DNA of 64,000 nucleotides. Origin: Comamonas badia DSM 17552 (GTDB taxonomy: Bacteria > Pseudomonadota > Gammaproteobacteria > Burkholderiales > Burkholderiaceae_C). The notes beneath the pieces are model-generated. The model made no database searches and had not been told where the DNA came from. It worked only from the letters and a program-made list of their open reading frames with translations. The position numbers were made by a program, and so were the translations under genes. Shown in pieces: positions 54,350 through 63,255 of this stretch; positions within the stretch are counted from its first letter, which is position 1, and every line of letters starts with the position of its first letter. Where the stretch lies: assembly GCF_000484635.1 (NCBI RefSeq), contig NZ_AXVM01000003.1:1-64000 (forward strand). Direction: 5' to 3'.

Positions 54350-56272
54350 ATGGACGCCATCAGCAACTTCGCCGCACGCTACGCACGCGAACGTGAAGAG
54401 GAGATGTCGATCGACGACTATCTGCAACTGTGCGGGCGCGATCCTGGCGCCCATGCCACGGCTTCCGAGCGCATGCTGGCGGCGATCGGCGAGCCCACGA
54501 TGGTCGACACGCGCGACGATCCGACGCTTTCGCGCCTGTTCGCCAACAAGGTGATCCGCCGCTACCCGGCCTTTGCCGAGTTCTACGGCATGGAAGATGC
54601 CATTGAACAGGTGGTGAGCTTCTTTCGCCACGCGGCGCAGGGGCTGGAAGAGCGCAAGCAGATCCTCTACCTGCTGGGTCCCGTGGGCGGCGGCAAGAGC
54701 TCGATCGCCGAGCGCCTGAAGGCGCTGATGCAGAAGGTGCCGTTCTACGCGCTCAAGGGTTCGCCGGTGAACGAATCGCCGCTGGGCCTGTTTGATCCGC
54801 AGGAAGACGGGCCCATCCTGCAGGAGCAGTTCGGCATTCCGCAGCGCTACCTGCAACGCGTGCTCTCGCCCTGGGCCGTCAAGCGCCTGGAAGAATTCGG
54901 CGGCGACATCCGCAAGTTTCGCGTCGTCAAGCGCTACCCCAATGTGCTCAAGCAGATCGGCATCGCCAAGACCGAGCCGGGCGACGAGAACAACCAGGAC
55001 ATCTCCAGCCTGGTGGGCAAGGTCGATATCCGCCAGCTGGAAAATTTTGCCCAGGACGACACCGACGCCTACAGCTACTCCGGCGGCCTGTGCCTGGCCA
55101 ACCAGGGGCTGCTCGAATTCGTCGAGATGTTCAAGGCCCCGATCAAGGTGCTGCACCCGCTGCTCACCGCCACGCAGGAAGGCAACTACAAGGGCACCGA
55201 GGGCTTTGGCGCGATACCGTTCGACGGCATCGTGCTCGCGCACAGCAACGAGAGCGAGTGGAAGGCGTTTCGCAACAACAAGAACAACGAGGCCTTTCTC
55301 GACCGCATCTACATCGTCAAGGTGCCCTACTGCCTGCGCGTCTCCGAAGAGATCAAGATCTACGAAAAATTGATACGGGAATCGTCGCTTGCGCAGGCGG
55401 TGTGCGCGCCGGGCACGCTCAAAATGATGGCACAGTTCTCGGTGCTCACGCGCCTGCACGAACCCGAGAATTCCAGCCTCTACAGCAAGATGAAGGTCTA
55501 CGACGGCCAGAACCTGAAAGACACCGACCCGCGCGCCAAGAGCTACCAGGAATACCGCGACTACGCCGGGGTGGATGAAGGCATGAGCGGCATTTCCACG
55601 CGCTTTGCCTTCAAGATCCTCTCCAAGGTCTTCAACTACGACAGTACCGAGGTCGCGGCCAACCCGGTGCACCTGATGTACGTGCTGGAGCAGCAGATCC
55701 AGCGCGAGCAGTTTGCCGGCGAAGCGGAGACGAAGTACATCGGCTTCATCAAGGAATACCTCTCGCCGCGCTACGCCGAGTTCATCGGCAAGGAGATCCA
55801 GACCGCGTATCTTGAGAGCTACAGTGAGTACGGCCAGAACATCTTCGACCGCTACGTCACCTACGCCGACTACTGGATCCAGGACAGCGAATACCGCGAC
55901 ACCGACACCGGCGAGGTGTTCGACCGCAACGCGCTGAACGCCGAGCTGGAGAAGATCGAAAAGCCCGCCGGCATCGCCAACCCCAAGGACTTTCGCAACG
56001 AGATCGTCAACTTCGTGCTGCGCGCGCGCGCCAACAACCAGGGCAAGAACCCGGCGTGGACCAGCTACGAGAAGCTGCGCCTGGTGATCGAGAAAAAAAT
56101 GTTCTCCAATACCGAGGAGCTGCTGCCTGTGATCAGCTTCAACGCCAAGGCCAGCACCGAGGACGCCCGCAAGCACGAGGATTTCGTCACCCGCATGGTG
56201 GCCAAGGGCTACACGCAAAAGCAGGTGCGCCTGCTCTGCGAATGGTACCTGCGGGTGCGGAAAAGCAGTTGA
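54350..56272 (+). CDS. yeaG: PrkA/YeaG-family serine protein kinase
   Basis: A 640-residue protein: AAA+ domain (about 70-390) with Walker A LLGPVGGGKSSIAERLK and LAHSNESEWKAF, and a C-terminal PrkA kinase-like domain (about 400-640). Relatives phosphorylate casein and act in sustained nitrogen starvation in E. coli. GGAGGTC lies 4-10 bases before the ATG, a strong ribosome site. First gene of yeaG-yeaH-spoVR, co-oriented; a long hairpin separates it from yeaH. Confidence 0.95.
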   Translation: MDAISNFAARYAREREEEMSIDDYLQLCGRDPGAHATASERMLAAIGEPTMVDTRDDPTLSRLFANKVIRRYPAFAEFYGMEDAIEQVVSFFRHAAQGLEERKQILYLLGPVGGGKSSIAERLKALMQKVPFYALKGSPVNESPLGLFDPQEDGPILQEQFGIPQRYLQRVLSPWAVKRLEEFGGDIRKFRVVKRYPNVLKQIGIAKTEPGDENNQDISSLVGKVDIRQLENFAQDDTDAYSYSGGLCLANQGLLEFVEMFKAPIKVLHPLLTATQEGNYKGTEGFGAIPFDGIVLAHSNESEWKAFRNNKNNEAFLDRIYIVKVPYCLRVSEEIKIYEKLIRESSLAQAVCAPGTLKMMAQFSVLTRLHEPENSSLYSKMKVYDGQNLKDTDPRAKSYQEYRDYAGVDEGMSGISTRFAFKILSKVFNYDSTEVAANPVHLMYVLEQQIQREQFAGEAETKYIGFIKEYLSPRYAEFIGKEIQTAYLESYSEYGQNIFDRYVTYADYWIQDSEYRDTDTGEVFDRNALNAELEKIEKPAGIANPKDFRNEIVNFVLRARANNQGKNPAWTSYEKLRLVIEKKMFSNTEELLPVISFNAKASTEDARKHEDFVTRMVAKGYTQKQVRLLCEWYLRVRKSS

Positions 56273-56331
56273 GCGCTGGGCGTTGAGCGTTTTGCGTGAA
56301 AGCCACCCTCGCTCAACGCCCAACGCTCAAC
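56268..56331. repeat. Long hairpin between yeaG and yeaH
   Basis: Arms GTTGAGCGCTGGGCGTTGAG-CG and CGCTCAACGCCCAACGCTCA-AC pair at 21 of 22 positions around a 20-base loop. The yeaG stop lies inside the left arm. Each arm has internal repetition of GTTGAGCG. There is no T-run, so it is more likely an mRNA stability or attenuation element than a full terminator. Confidence 0.9.
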
Positions 56332-56349
56332 CTCCCGAAGGGAGCACAG

Positions 56350-57618
56350 ATGGCAGTGCAGATCATCGACCGCAGGCTCTCCGGCAAGAACAAGTCGGTG
56401 GGCAACCGCGAGCGTTTCATCCGCCGCTACAGGCAGCAGATCACCGAGGCGGTGCGCCGCGCCATCTCCACGCGCGGCATCCGCGAGATCGACCAGGCCG
56501 AGAACGTCACGATTCCGAAGAAGGACATCAGCGAGCCGATCTTCCGCCACGGCCAGGGCGGCGTGCGCGACACCGTGCACCCGGGCAACCGCGAATACGT
56601 GACAGGCGACCGCATCGAGCGCCCCGAAGGCGGTGGCGGGAGTGGAGGTTCGCAGGCGAGCGACAGCGGCGAGGGGCAGGACGACTTCATCTTCACCCTC
56701 ACGCGCGAAGAGTTCATGCAGCTGTTTTTCGAAGACCTGGCGCTGCCGCGCCTGCTGCGCACCCACATCGCCGAGAACCCGACGTACAAGTTGCGCCGCT
56801 CGGGCTACAGCCAGGACGGTACGCCCAACAACCTCGCGATCGTGCGCAGCATGCGCGGCGCGCTCGGGCGGCGCATTGCGCTCACGCGTGGTCCGCAGCG
56901 TGAGCTCGACCGGCTCAAGGATGCGCTTGCCGTGCTGCTGCTTCAACCGGAGCATGACGAAACCGAAGCCGCCGACCTGCGCGAACACATCGCGCGGCTG
57001 GAAAAGCGCATCCGCAAGACCCCCTGGCTCGACCCCATAGACCTGCGCTTTCGCGCGCACCAGAAGGTGCCCGAACCCTTCAGCCGCGCCGTGATGTTCT
57101 GCGTGATGGATGTCTCCGGCTCCATGGATGAGGAGCGCAAGGATCTGGCCAAGCGCTTCTTCATCCTGCTGCACCTGTTTCTCACGCGCCACTACCGGCA
57201 GGTGGAGATCGTCTTCATCCGCCACCACACGCAGGCCGCCGAGGTGGACGAGCAGGAATTTTTCTATTCGCAGGAAAGCGGTGGCACCGTGGTGAGCAGC
57301 GCACTGGTCTTGCTCGAAGAGATCATCCGCGCGCGCTACCCGGCGGGTGACTGGAACATCTACGTCGCGCAGGCGAGCGACGGCGACAACTTCAGCAACG
57401 ACAGCGGCAACTGCCGCACGCTGCTGGAAGACAAGATCCTGCCGCTGGTGCGCTACTACGCCTACCTGCAGGTGGCCGAGGAAGAGCAGAACCTGTGGCA
57501 GGAATACAGCCAGCTGCTCGCCGCGCATCCGGAATTCGCGATGCGCAAGGTGGCACAGGCGAGCGAGATCTATCCGGTCTTTCGCGAGCTGTTTCGCAAG
57601 GAAGGGGTGCAGGCATGA
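56350..57618 (+). CDS. yeaH: DUF444 protein YeaH (VWA-like)
   Basis: A 422-residue cytoplasmic protein of the YeaH/YhbH family, partner of the YeaG kinase. Features: basic N-terminus (DRRLSGKNKSVGNRERFIRR), Gly-rich linker (GGGGSGGSQ), and a C-terminal von Willebrand-like fold (about 260-415) with MIDAS sequence MDVSGSMDEE, then TVVSSALVLLEEII and VAQASDGDNFSND. The gene overlaps spoVR by 4 bases. Confidence 0.94.
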   Translation: MAVQIIDRRLSGKNKSVGNRERFIRRYRQQITEAVRRAISTRGIREIDQAENVTIPKKDISEPIFRHGQGGVRDTVHPGNREYVTGDRIERPEGGGGSGGSQASDSGEGQDDFIFTLTREEFMQLFFEDLALPRLLRTHIAENPTYKLRRSGYSQDGTPNNLAIVRSMRGALGRRIALTRGPQRELDRLKDALAVLLLQPEHDETEAADLREHIARLEKRIRKTPWLDPIDLRFRAHQKVPEPFSRAVMFCVMDVSGSMDEERKDLAKRFFILLHLFLTRHYRQVEIVFIRHHTQAAEVDEQEFFYSQESGGTVVSSALVLLEEIIRARYPAGDWNIYVAQASDGDNFSNDSGNCRTLLEDKILPLVRYYAYLQVAEEEQNLWQEYSQLLAAHPEFAMRKVAQASEIYPVFRELFRKEGVQA

Positions 57619-59282
57619 GCACGGCCATGACCTTTCCGCCGCCCGAGCACCCGTCGCAGATGCCGACGCACTACCCGGTGCTGGAGCGGCGCCACGGCGA
57701 CAACGCCTGGAAGCTGCCTTCCACCGGCGAGCGGCGCCATCCTCTGGTGCCGGACGCACCGCTGCCGATGGAGCAGCGTCCCGGCGCGCCGCTGCCCGAC
57801 CCGAGTGACTGGACCTTCGAACTGATCGAACGCTACCACGCGGCAATCGCCGCCACTGCCGAGCGCTTCGGTCTGGACACCTACCCCAACCAGCTCGAAA
57901 TCATCAGCGCCGAGCAGATGATGGACGCCTACGCCAGCGTCGGCATGCCGGTGAACTACCGCCACTGGAGCTATGGCAAGGAGTTTCTCGCGACCGAGCG
58001 GCGCTACCGGCGCGGGCACATGGGCCTGGCCTACGAGATCGTCATCAACTCCAACCCCTGCATCGCCTATCTGATGGAAGAGAACACCACCGCGATGCAG
58101 GCGCTGGTGATCGCGCATGCCGCCTACGGGCACAACAGCTTCTTCAAGAGCAACTACCTGTTCCGCATGTGGACCGATGCGGGCTCGATCATCGACTACC
58201 TGGTCTACGCCCGCGACTACGTCGCGCAGTGCGAGGAGCGCCACGGCTACGAGGCGGTGGAGCAATTGCTTGACTCCTGCCACGCGCTGGCCACCGTGGG
58301 CGTGGACCGCTACCAGCGACCCTCGCGCAAGTCGCTGGCGCGCGAACAGGCCGAGCAGCGCGAGCGCCAGGCGCATGCGCAGCAGCAGGTCAACGAACTC
58401 TGGCGCACGCTGCCTGCCGCACCGGAAAAAACGACGGCCGAAGCGGCGCAGGAGCGCTTTCCGAGCGAGCCGCAGGAAAACATCCTCTACTTCATCGAAA
58501 AAAACGCACCGCTGCTCGAACCCTGGCAGCGCGAGGTGATCCGCATCGTGCGCAAGATCGCGCAGTATTTCTACCCGCAGCGCCAGACCCAGGTGATGAA
58601 CGAGGGCTGGGCCACCTTCTGGCACTACACCTTGATGAATCAGCTCTACGATGACGGCTGGCTGACCGACGCGGTAATGCTGGAATGGCTCTCGTCGCAC
58701 ACCAACGTGGTCTATCAGCCGCCGGTCGGACACCCCGCGTACAGCGGCATCAACCCCTACGCGCTGGGCTTTGCGATGTACCGCGACATCCGGCGCATCT
58801 GCGAGCAGCCCACCGAGGAAGACCGGCGCTGGTTCCCCGAACTGGCGGGCACGCCCTGGCTGCCCGCGCTGCACCACGCCATGCGCAATTTCAAGGACGA
58901 GAGCTTCATCGGCCAGTACCTGAGCCCGCACCTGATGCGCGAGATGCGCCTCTTCGCCATCCACGACGACACCCGGGAAAAGGAACTGCTGGTGAGCGCC
59001 ATCCACGACGAGGATGGCTACCGCACGCTGCGCCAGGCGCTGTCACGCCAGTACGACATCGGCATGCGCGAGCCCAACATCCAGGTCTGGAACGTGGACC
59101 GCCGCGGCGACCGCACGCTGACCCTGCGCCACACCCAGGTGCAGGGCCGGCCGCTGGCGGACGATGCGCTGGAGGTGCTGCGCCATGTCTCGCGGCTCTG
59201 GGGCTTTGGCGTGAAGCTGGAGAGTGCGGATGCCGATGGCGAGCATCCGGTCATCCTGCACGCGCTGCCGGCGGGGCGGTAG
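57615..59282 (+). CDS. spoVR: SpoVR-family protein
   Basis: A 555-residue protein of the SpoVR/YcgB family. Conserved: ERYHAAIAATAERFGLDTYP, MPVNYRHWSYGKEF, NPCIAYLMEENTTAMQALVI, AHAAYGHNSFFKSN, QVMNEGWATFWHY. The His/Glu clusters suggest a metal site. Family members act in B. subtilis spore cortex formation and in E. coli starvation response, always linked to PrkA/YeaH as here. The length is a little above the usual 500-510 because of the N-terminal 50 residues. Confidence 0.95.
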   Translation: MSTAMTFPPPEHPSQMPTHYPVLERRHGDNAWKLPSTGERRHPLVPDAPLPMEQRPGAPLPDPSDWTFELIERYHAAIAATAERFGLDTYPNQLEIISAEQMMDAYASVGMPVNYRHWSYGKEFLATERRYRRGHMGLAYEIVINSNPCIAYLMEENTTAMQALVIAHAAYGHNSFFKSNYLFRMWTDAGSIIDYLVYARDYVAQCEERHGYEAVEQLLDSCHALATVGVDRYQRPSRKSLAREQAEQRERQAHAQQQVNELWRTLPAAPEKTTAEAAQERFPSEPQENILYFIEKNAPLLEPWQREVIRIVRKIAQYFYPQRQTQVMNEGWATFWHYTLMNQLYDDGWLTDAVMLEWLSSHTNVVYQPPVGHPAYSGINPYALGFAMYRDIRRICEQPTEEDRRWFPELAGTPWLPALHHAMRNFKDESFIGQYLSPHLMREMRLFAIHDDTREKELLVSAIHDEDGYRTLRQALSRQYDIGMREPNIQVWNVDRRGDRTLTLRHTQVQGRPLADDALEVLRHVSRLWGFGVKLESADADGEHPVILHALPAGR

Positions 59283-59299
59283 CCACACAACCCAGCCGT

Positions 59300-59920
59300 T
59301 CAATGCCGGCGTTTCCAACCGGGAACGATGACCTCGTTGAAAAATTGCCGATCCAGCAGCAGCCAGATCAGCACCGGCGCCAGCGTGGGCAGCACCAGCA
59401 CCCCGAACTGGTAGGCATAGACAATGGCTTCCAGCTGCCACTGGCCTATGAACAGCGTCCGTGCGCTGTACCCCGCCGCCCCCGCGAGCTGCATCCACAG
59501 ATAGGCCACCAGGCTGAAAGCCTGGACCGGCAGCAGCAAGACATAGCCCAGCAGCGCCCGGGAAAGGCGGCCCGGCATGCGGTGCGTGATCCATGCCGCC
59601 AGCAGCAGCGCCCAGAAGATGGGCAAGCCGTAGGCATAGCGCCCCGGGTCGGCTTCCAGTACCACCTCGCCCGTGCGACCCGTCCGAGGGTCTTTCACCG
59701 AAACCGCCGTGTCCACCTCGATGAGGCCCGGCGCCTTGCGCACGCTGCGCGTCCACAATGGCGTGGCCTGCTCCATCACGACATGCGAAATCGATGCCAC
59801 CGGCCAGGAGAGCCAAGGTGAAACCCGCAGCCACGCAAAAGTCAGAACGATGGTGCTGGCCGCGGCAACCAGTGCAAAGCGCAGCACGGGGTTGCGTTTC
59901 GCAGCGGGACGGACCTTCAT
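59300..59920 (-). CDS. Exosortase H-associated membrane protein
   Basis: A 206-residue protein with about four helices (15-45, 95-112, 120-145, 165-192) and a short periplasmic region (about 46-92, VSVKDPRTGRTGEVVLEADP). It matches the companion protein that directly follows exosortase H in proteobacteria, as I recall that family. It overlaps the exosortase gene by 4 bases. The job of the companion is unknown; it may shape substrate access. Confidence 0.82.
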   Translation of the reverse strand: MKVRPAAKRNPVLRFALVAAASTIVLTFAWLRVSPWLSWPVASISHVVMEQATPLWTRSVRKAPGLIEVDTAVSVKDPRTGRTGEVVLEADPGRYAYGLPIFWALLLAAWITHRMPGRLSRALLGYVLLLPVQAFSLVAYLWMQLAGAAGYSARTLFIGQWQLEAIVYAYQFGVLVLPTLAPVLIWLLLDRQFFNEVIVPGWKRRH

Positions 59921-60525
59921 GCGCGGGCCTGCGGCAATGAAAGATCAGGGGAACTGCTCACAACCCCCTGTCCTCGCGCCCCCACAGGGCGCCGGGGCGG
60001 GGCGGCAGGCGGGTCTTTCGGCGGCGGCGGGTCGTCGCCGCGGTCATCGTCCCGCGTGGTGCGGCGCACCCAGAGCAGCCAGACGATGAGCACGTCCAGC
60101 ATGATCAGGCCCTGCCAGAGAAATTCATGGGCAAAGTTGAAGGCGGCGGTGTTCCACTGTCCGATGTAGAACAGGCTGATCACGCGCACCACGTTGAGCG
60201 CCTGCACCGCCACGCAGCCGACCAACAGCCCCACGAGCTTGCTGCGCCAGCGGGCAGGAAATGCCAATATGGCGGCGCACAGCACGATGCACGCCTCTAT
60301 GCCGTTGCAGCCCGGTTCTATCGACACACCAAACCCGGTCGTCGTGTTCCACAGCACCTTGCCCTGCGCCGCCGCGCTGGCATCAAACCAGGTGACGAGC
60401 CCGGCGCTGATGCGCGCCAGCAGTGCCGTCCACGGCAGCACCACATGCAACTGCACCCAGTTGAGCATGTTCACCAGGAAGAGCGATAGCTGAATGCCCA
60501 GAAACAGCAGAAAAAAACGCAGCAT
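59917..60525 (-). CDS. xrtH: Exosortase H (XrtH), IPTLxxWG-CTERM-type processing enzyme
   Basis: A 202-residue inner-membrane transpeptidase-like protein with about five helices. The exosortase triad is visible: Cys73 in SIEPGCNGIEACIVL, Arg114 in ALNVVRVISLFYIG and His133 in NFAHEFLWQGLIM. XrtH cuts proteins bearing an IPTLxxWG-CTERM tail, usually surface proteins. No protein with that tail is encoded in the window. A Pro/Arg-rich 48-residue tail after the last helix (DDPPPPKDPPAAPPRRP) is not part of the core. The start MLRFFLLFLG was chosen over a longer frame. Confidence 0.9.
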   Translation of the reverse strand: MLRFFLLFLGIQLSLFLVNMLNWVQLHVVLPWTALLARISAGLVTWFDASAAAQGKVLWNTTTGFGVSIEPGCNGIEACIVLCAAILAFPARWRSKLVGLLVGCVAVQALNVVRVISLFYIGQWNTAAFNFAHEFLWQGLIMLDVLIVWLLWVRRTTRDDDRGDDPPPPKDPPAAPPRRPVGARGQGVVSSSPDLSLPQARA

Positions 60526-60655
60526 GCAACGCCTGTGGCGATCGGCGGAAGGATGTGCGTACTGTATATCCGGCGGGTGTCTTCCCTGCCGGAGCGACAC
60601 CCTTCAGGAGCACGGAATAAACTGCAGGGCGGAACCCATGCAGGGGAGGCTTCGA

Positions 60656-60958
60656 ATGAAAAACCTCGTTCGCAACTTGCTGTCCATACGCAAGCAGCGG
60701 CGTGCACCGCCGGCAGGCAGCCTGCCCAAGATCGGCGCCGTCGTCACACTGGGGGAACTGCGCATGAAGGTCAACATCGCCATCACCGACGAGTTGTGGA
60801 ACTGGATGGTGCTTTCAGGGTGGCGCAAAGTGCCTGTCAAAAACGACAGGCGCAAATGCATCGATCTGCCGCTGAACACACTACCCCTGCTGGCCGACGC
60901 TGCGGAATCGCAGCGCGATGCGCTGCAGCAGCGCATCCTCCAGAAATACACGGGCTAG
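60656..60958 (+). CDS. Small protein of unknown function, divergent from xrtH
   Basis: A 100-residue basic protein (MKNLVRNLLSIRKQRR, then TLGELRMKVNIAITDELWNW, MVLSGWRKVPVKNDRRK, and a C-terminal helix AAESQRDALQQRILQKY). There is no signal peptide or membrane helix. GGGGAGG lies 7 bases upstream of the chosen ATG, a strong ribosome site; another ATG six codons earlier lies before it. I do not recognise the family. The 130-base region shared with xrtH has TACTGTATAT and a GGGTGTC/GACACCC hairpin. Confidence 0.65.
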   Translation: MKNLVRNLLSIRKQRRAPPAGSLPKIGAVVTLGELRMKVNIAITDELWNWMVLSGWRKVPVKNDRRKCIDLPLNTLPLLADAAESQRDALQQRILQKYTG

Positions 60959-60973
60959 CTAGGCAGGCGGCTC

Positions 60974-61079
60974 ATACGACTTTGCCTTCAAGCGTAGAAC
61001 AAGGCGGGAAGCCGCAGATCAGTGCTGCAGCACGGCAAGGCGAACCAACGCAGTGATACGTTTGAAGGCGAAGCCGTAT
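60974..61079. repeat. Imperfect palindromic repeat (type C) between convergent genes
   Basis: Outer arms ATACGACTTTGCCTTCAAGC-GT and ACGTTTGAAGGCGAAGCCGT-AT match at about 18 of 22 positions and bracket some 60 bases including GGCGGGAAGCCGC and GTGCTGCAGCAC sub-palindromes. The right arm reaches the first base of the htpG stop codon. It fills the gap between the small unknown gene and htpG and may end transcription from both sides. Confidence 0.75.
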
Positions 61080-63052
61080 CAGACCAGCAGCGCATTCACC
61101 CGCTTGACATAGGCCGCCGGGTCTTCGGGCAGGCCGCCTTCGGCCAGCAGCGCCTGGTCGAACAGGATGTTGGCCAGGTCGTTGAAGTGCACGCTGCCAT
61201 CGAGCTTCTTCACCAGCGGATGCTCGGGGTTCACTTCCAGCACGGGCTTGACATCCGGCGCCTTCTGGCCGGCCTGCTTCAGCAGCCGTGCCAGCTGGCT
61301 GCTCATGTCGCCCTCTTTCACGACCAGGCAGGCCGGTGAATCGACGAGGCGCGTGGTCACGCGCACATCCTCGGCCTTGTCCTTGAGCGCTTCCTTCAGC
61401 TTGGCCAGCAGCGGCTTGAAGGTTTCGGCCGCTTCCTCCGCCGCCTTCTTCTCGGCCTCGTCCTGCAGTTTGCCCAGATCGACCGCGCCCTTGGCCACCG
61501 ACTGCAGCGGCGTGCCGTCGAAATCCTGAAGATGGCCCAGCGCCCACTCATCGACCCGGTCGGTCATGAGCAGCACCTCGATGCCCTTCTTCTTGAACAG
61601 CTCCAGCTGCGGGCTGTTCTTCGCCGCCGCCAGGGTATCGGCGGTGATGTAGTAGATGGCGTCCTGGCCGTCCTTCATGCGCGCCTTGTACTGCGCGAGG
61701 CTCACGCTCACCGCGTCGCTCGTCGTCGAGGCAAAGCGCAGCAGCTTGGCGATGCGCTCGCGGTTGGCGAAGTCCTCGCCCAGGCCTTCCTTGAGCACGG
61801 CGCCGAACTCGGCGTAGAACTGGCTGTACTTGCCTTCCTTGGCCTTGTCCTCGTCGCTCACCACATCGACAACATCGTCGCTATTGCCGTCCTTGGCCTC
61901 GCCCGCATCGTGCCTGTCATTCTTCGCCAGGTCTTCGAGCATGCCGAGCACCCGCTTCACGGACCCGTCGCGGATGAGCTTCACGTCCCGGCTCTCCTGC
62001 AGCAGCTCGCGCGAGACGTTCAGCGGCAGGTCGCTCGAATCGATCACGCCCTTGACGAAGCGCAGGTAGGCCGGCATCAGCGCCTCGGCGTCGTCCATGA
62101 TGAACACGCGCTTGACGTACAGCTTGATGCCCGCGTGCTTGTCGCGCGTGTACAGATCAAACGGCGCCTTGGCCGGCACGTACAGAAGCTGCGTGTATTC
62201 GGTGTTGCCCTCGACGCGGTTGTGGCTCCAGGTCAGCGGCGGTTCGAAATCGTGCGAGATGGCCTTGTAGAACTCCTCGTATTCCTCGGTGGTGATGTCT
62301 TTCTTGGCGCGCGCCCAGAGCGCGTTCGCCTTGTTGACGGCTTCCCACTCGCCGGTCTTGACCATGCTGCCCGGCTCGCCCTCTTTCTCGCCTTCCTTCC
62401 ATTCCTCTTTTTCCATGAGGATGGGCAGGCTGATGTGGTCGGAGTATTTGCCGATCACGCTCTTGAGCTTCCAGGCGTTGAGGTATTCGTCGGCGTCGTC
62501 CCGCAGATGCAGGGTCACGGCGCTGCCGCGTTCGGCACGGGTGATCGTCTCCACGTCGAAATCGCCCGCGCCGCCGCTGGTCCAGCGCACGCCTTCTTCT
62601 GGCTTCATGCCCGCACGGCGGCTCTCGACGGTGATCTTGTCGGCGACGATGAAGCCCGAATAAAAGCCCACGCCGAACTGGCCGATCAACTGGCCCTGCT
62701 CGGTCGCATCGGCCTTCTGCTCGGTGGAGAGGCGGCTCAGAAAATCGCGCGTGCCGCTCTTGGCAATGGTGCCCAGGTTGTCGATCGCCTCCTGCGCGCT
62801 CATGCCTATGCCGTTGTCGGCAATGGTGATGGTGCGCTTGTCCTTGTCGAACGAGACGCGCACTTCCAGGTTGGGCGCATCCTCGTACAGCGCCGCATCG
62901 TTCAAGGCCTCGAAGCGCAGCTTGTCGCAGGCGTCGCTCGCGTTGGAGACCAGCTCGCGCAGGAAGATTTCCTTGTTGGAATACAGCGAATGGGTGACCA
63001 GGTGCAGCAGTTGCGCAACTTCGGCCTGGAAGGAATGGTGTTGTTTGCTCAT
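61079..63052 (-). CDS. htpG: Chaperone HtpG (Hsp90)
   Basis: A 657-residue dimeric ATP-dependent chaperone. GHKL ATP site: [49 protein letters not shown] and [16 protein letters not shown]. The middle domain contains the [14 protein letters not shown] region, and the C-terminal dimerisation domain ends in [14 protein letters not shown]. Start [11 protein letters not shown] is the family start; an eight-residue longer start is possible. The coding sequence is complete and of normal length. Confidence 0.97.
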   Translation of the reverse strand: MSKQHHSFQAEVAQLLHLVTHSLYSNKEIFLRELVSNASDACDKLRFEALNDAALYEDAPNLEVRVSFDKDKRTITIADNGIGMSAQEAIDNLGTIAKSGTRDFLSRLSTEQKADATEQGQLIGQFGVGFYSGFIVADKITVESRRAGMKPEEGVRWTSGGAGDFDVETITRAERGSAVTLHLRDDADEYLNAWKLKSVIGKYSDHISLPILMEKEEWKEGEKEGEPGSMVKTGEWEAVNKANALWARAKKDITTEEYEEFYKAISHDFEPPLTWSHNRVEGNTEYTQLLYVPAKAPFDLYTRDKHAGIKLYVKRVFIMDDAEALMPAYLRFVKGVIDSSDLPLNVSRELLQESRDVKLIRDGSVKRVLGMLEDLAKNDRHDAGEAKDGNSDDVVDVVSDEDKAKEGKYSQFYAEFGAVLKEGLGEDFANRERIAKLLRFASTTSDAVSVSLAQYKARMKDGQDAIYYITADTLAAAKNSPQLELFKKKGIEVLLMTDRVDEWALGHLQDFDGTPLQSVAKGAVDLGKLQDEAEKKAAEEAAETFKPLLAKLKEALKDKAEDVRVTTRLVDSPACLVVKEGDMSSQLARLLKQAGQKAPDVKPVLEVNPEHPLVKKLDGSVHFNDLANILFDQALLAEGGLPEDPAAYVKRVNALLV

Positions 63053-63200
63053 GGACGATAAGGCTGAAAGAACCACACAAAGGCGCCCGGTGCGGCCGCA
63101 ATGCTGCAGTCAACCGGGCACGGCGAGTGGCAGATAGGGGCGTCCTGCGTGATTTCAACGGCAGGCATGCCGGAGACGGGCCCATCAAGAATTCATAAAA

Positions 63201-63247
63201 ACAATAGCTTATACCGCACGCCACACAAGCGCCAAAGCCATTTTTCC
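63201..63247. repeat. Type D repeat copy between htpG and the DHH gene
   Basis: ACAATAGCTTATACCGCACG then CCACACAAGCGCCAAAGCC and ATTTTT. Good match to the AATAGCT...GCGC...AAGCGC...AGCC.TTTTT pattern of type D. It ends 9 bases before the stop of the DHH-family gene. Confidence 0.6.
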
Positions 63248-63255
63248 CTGAATTT

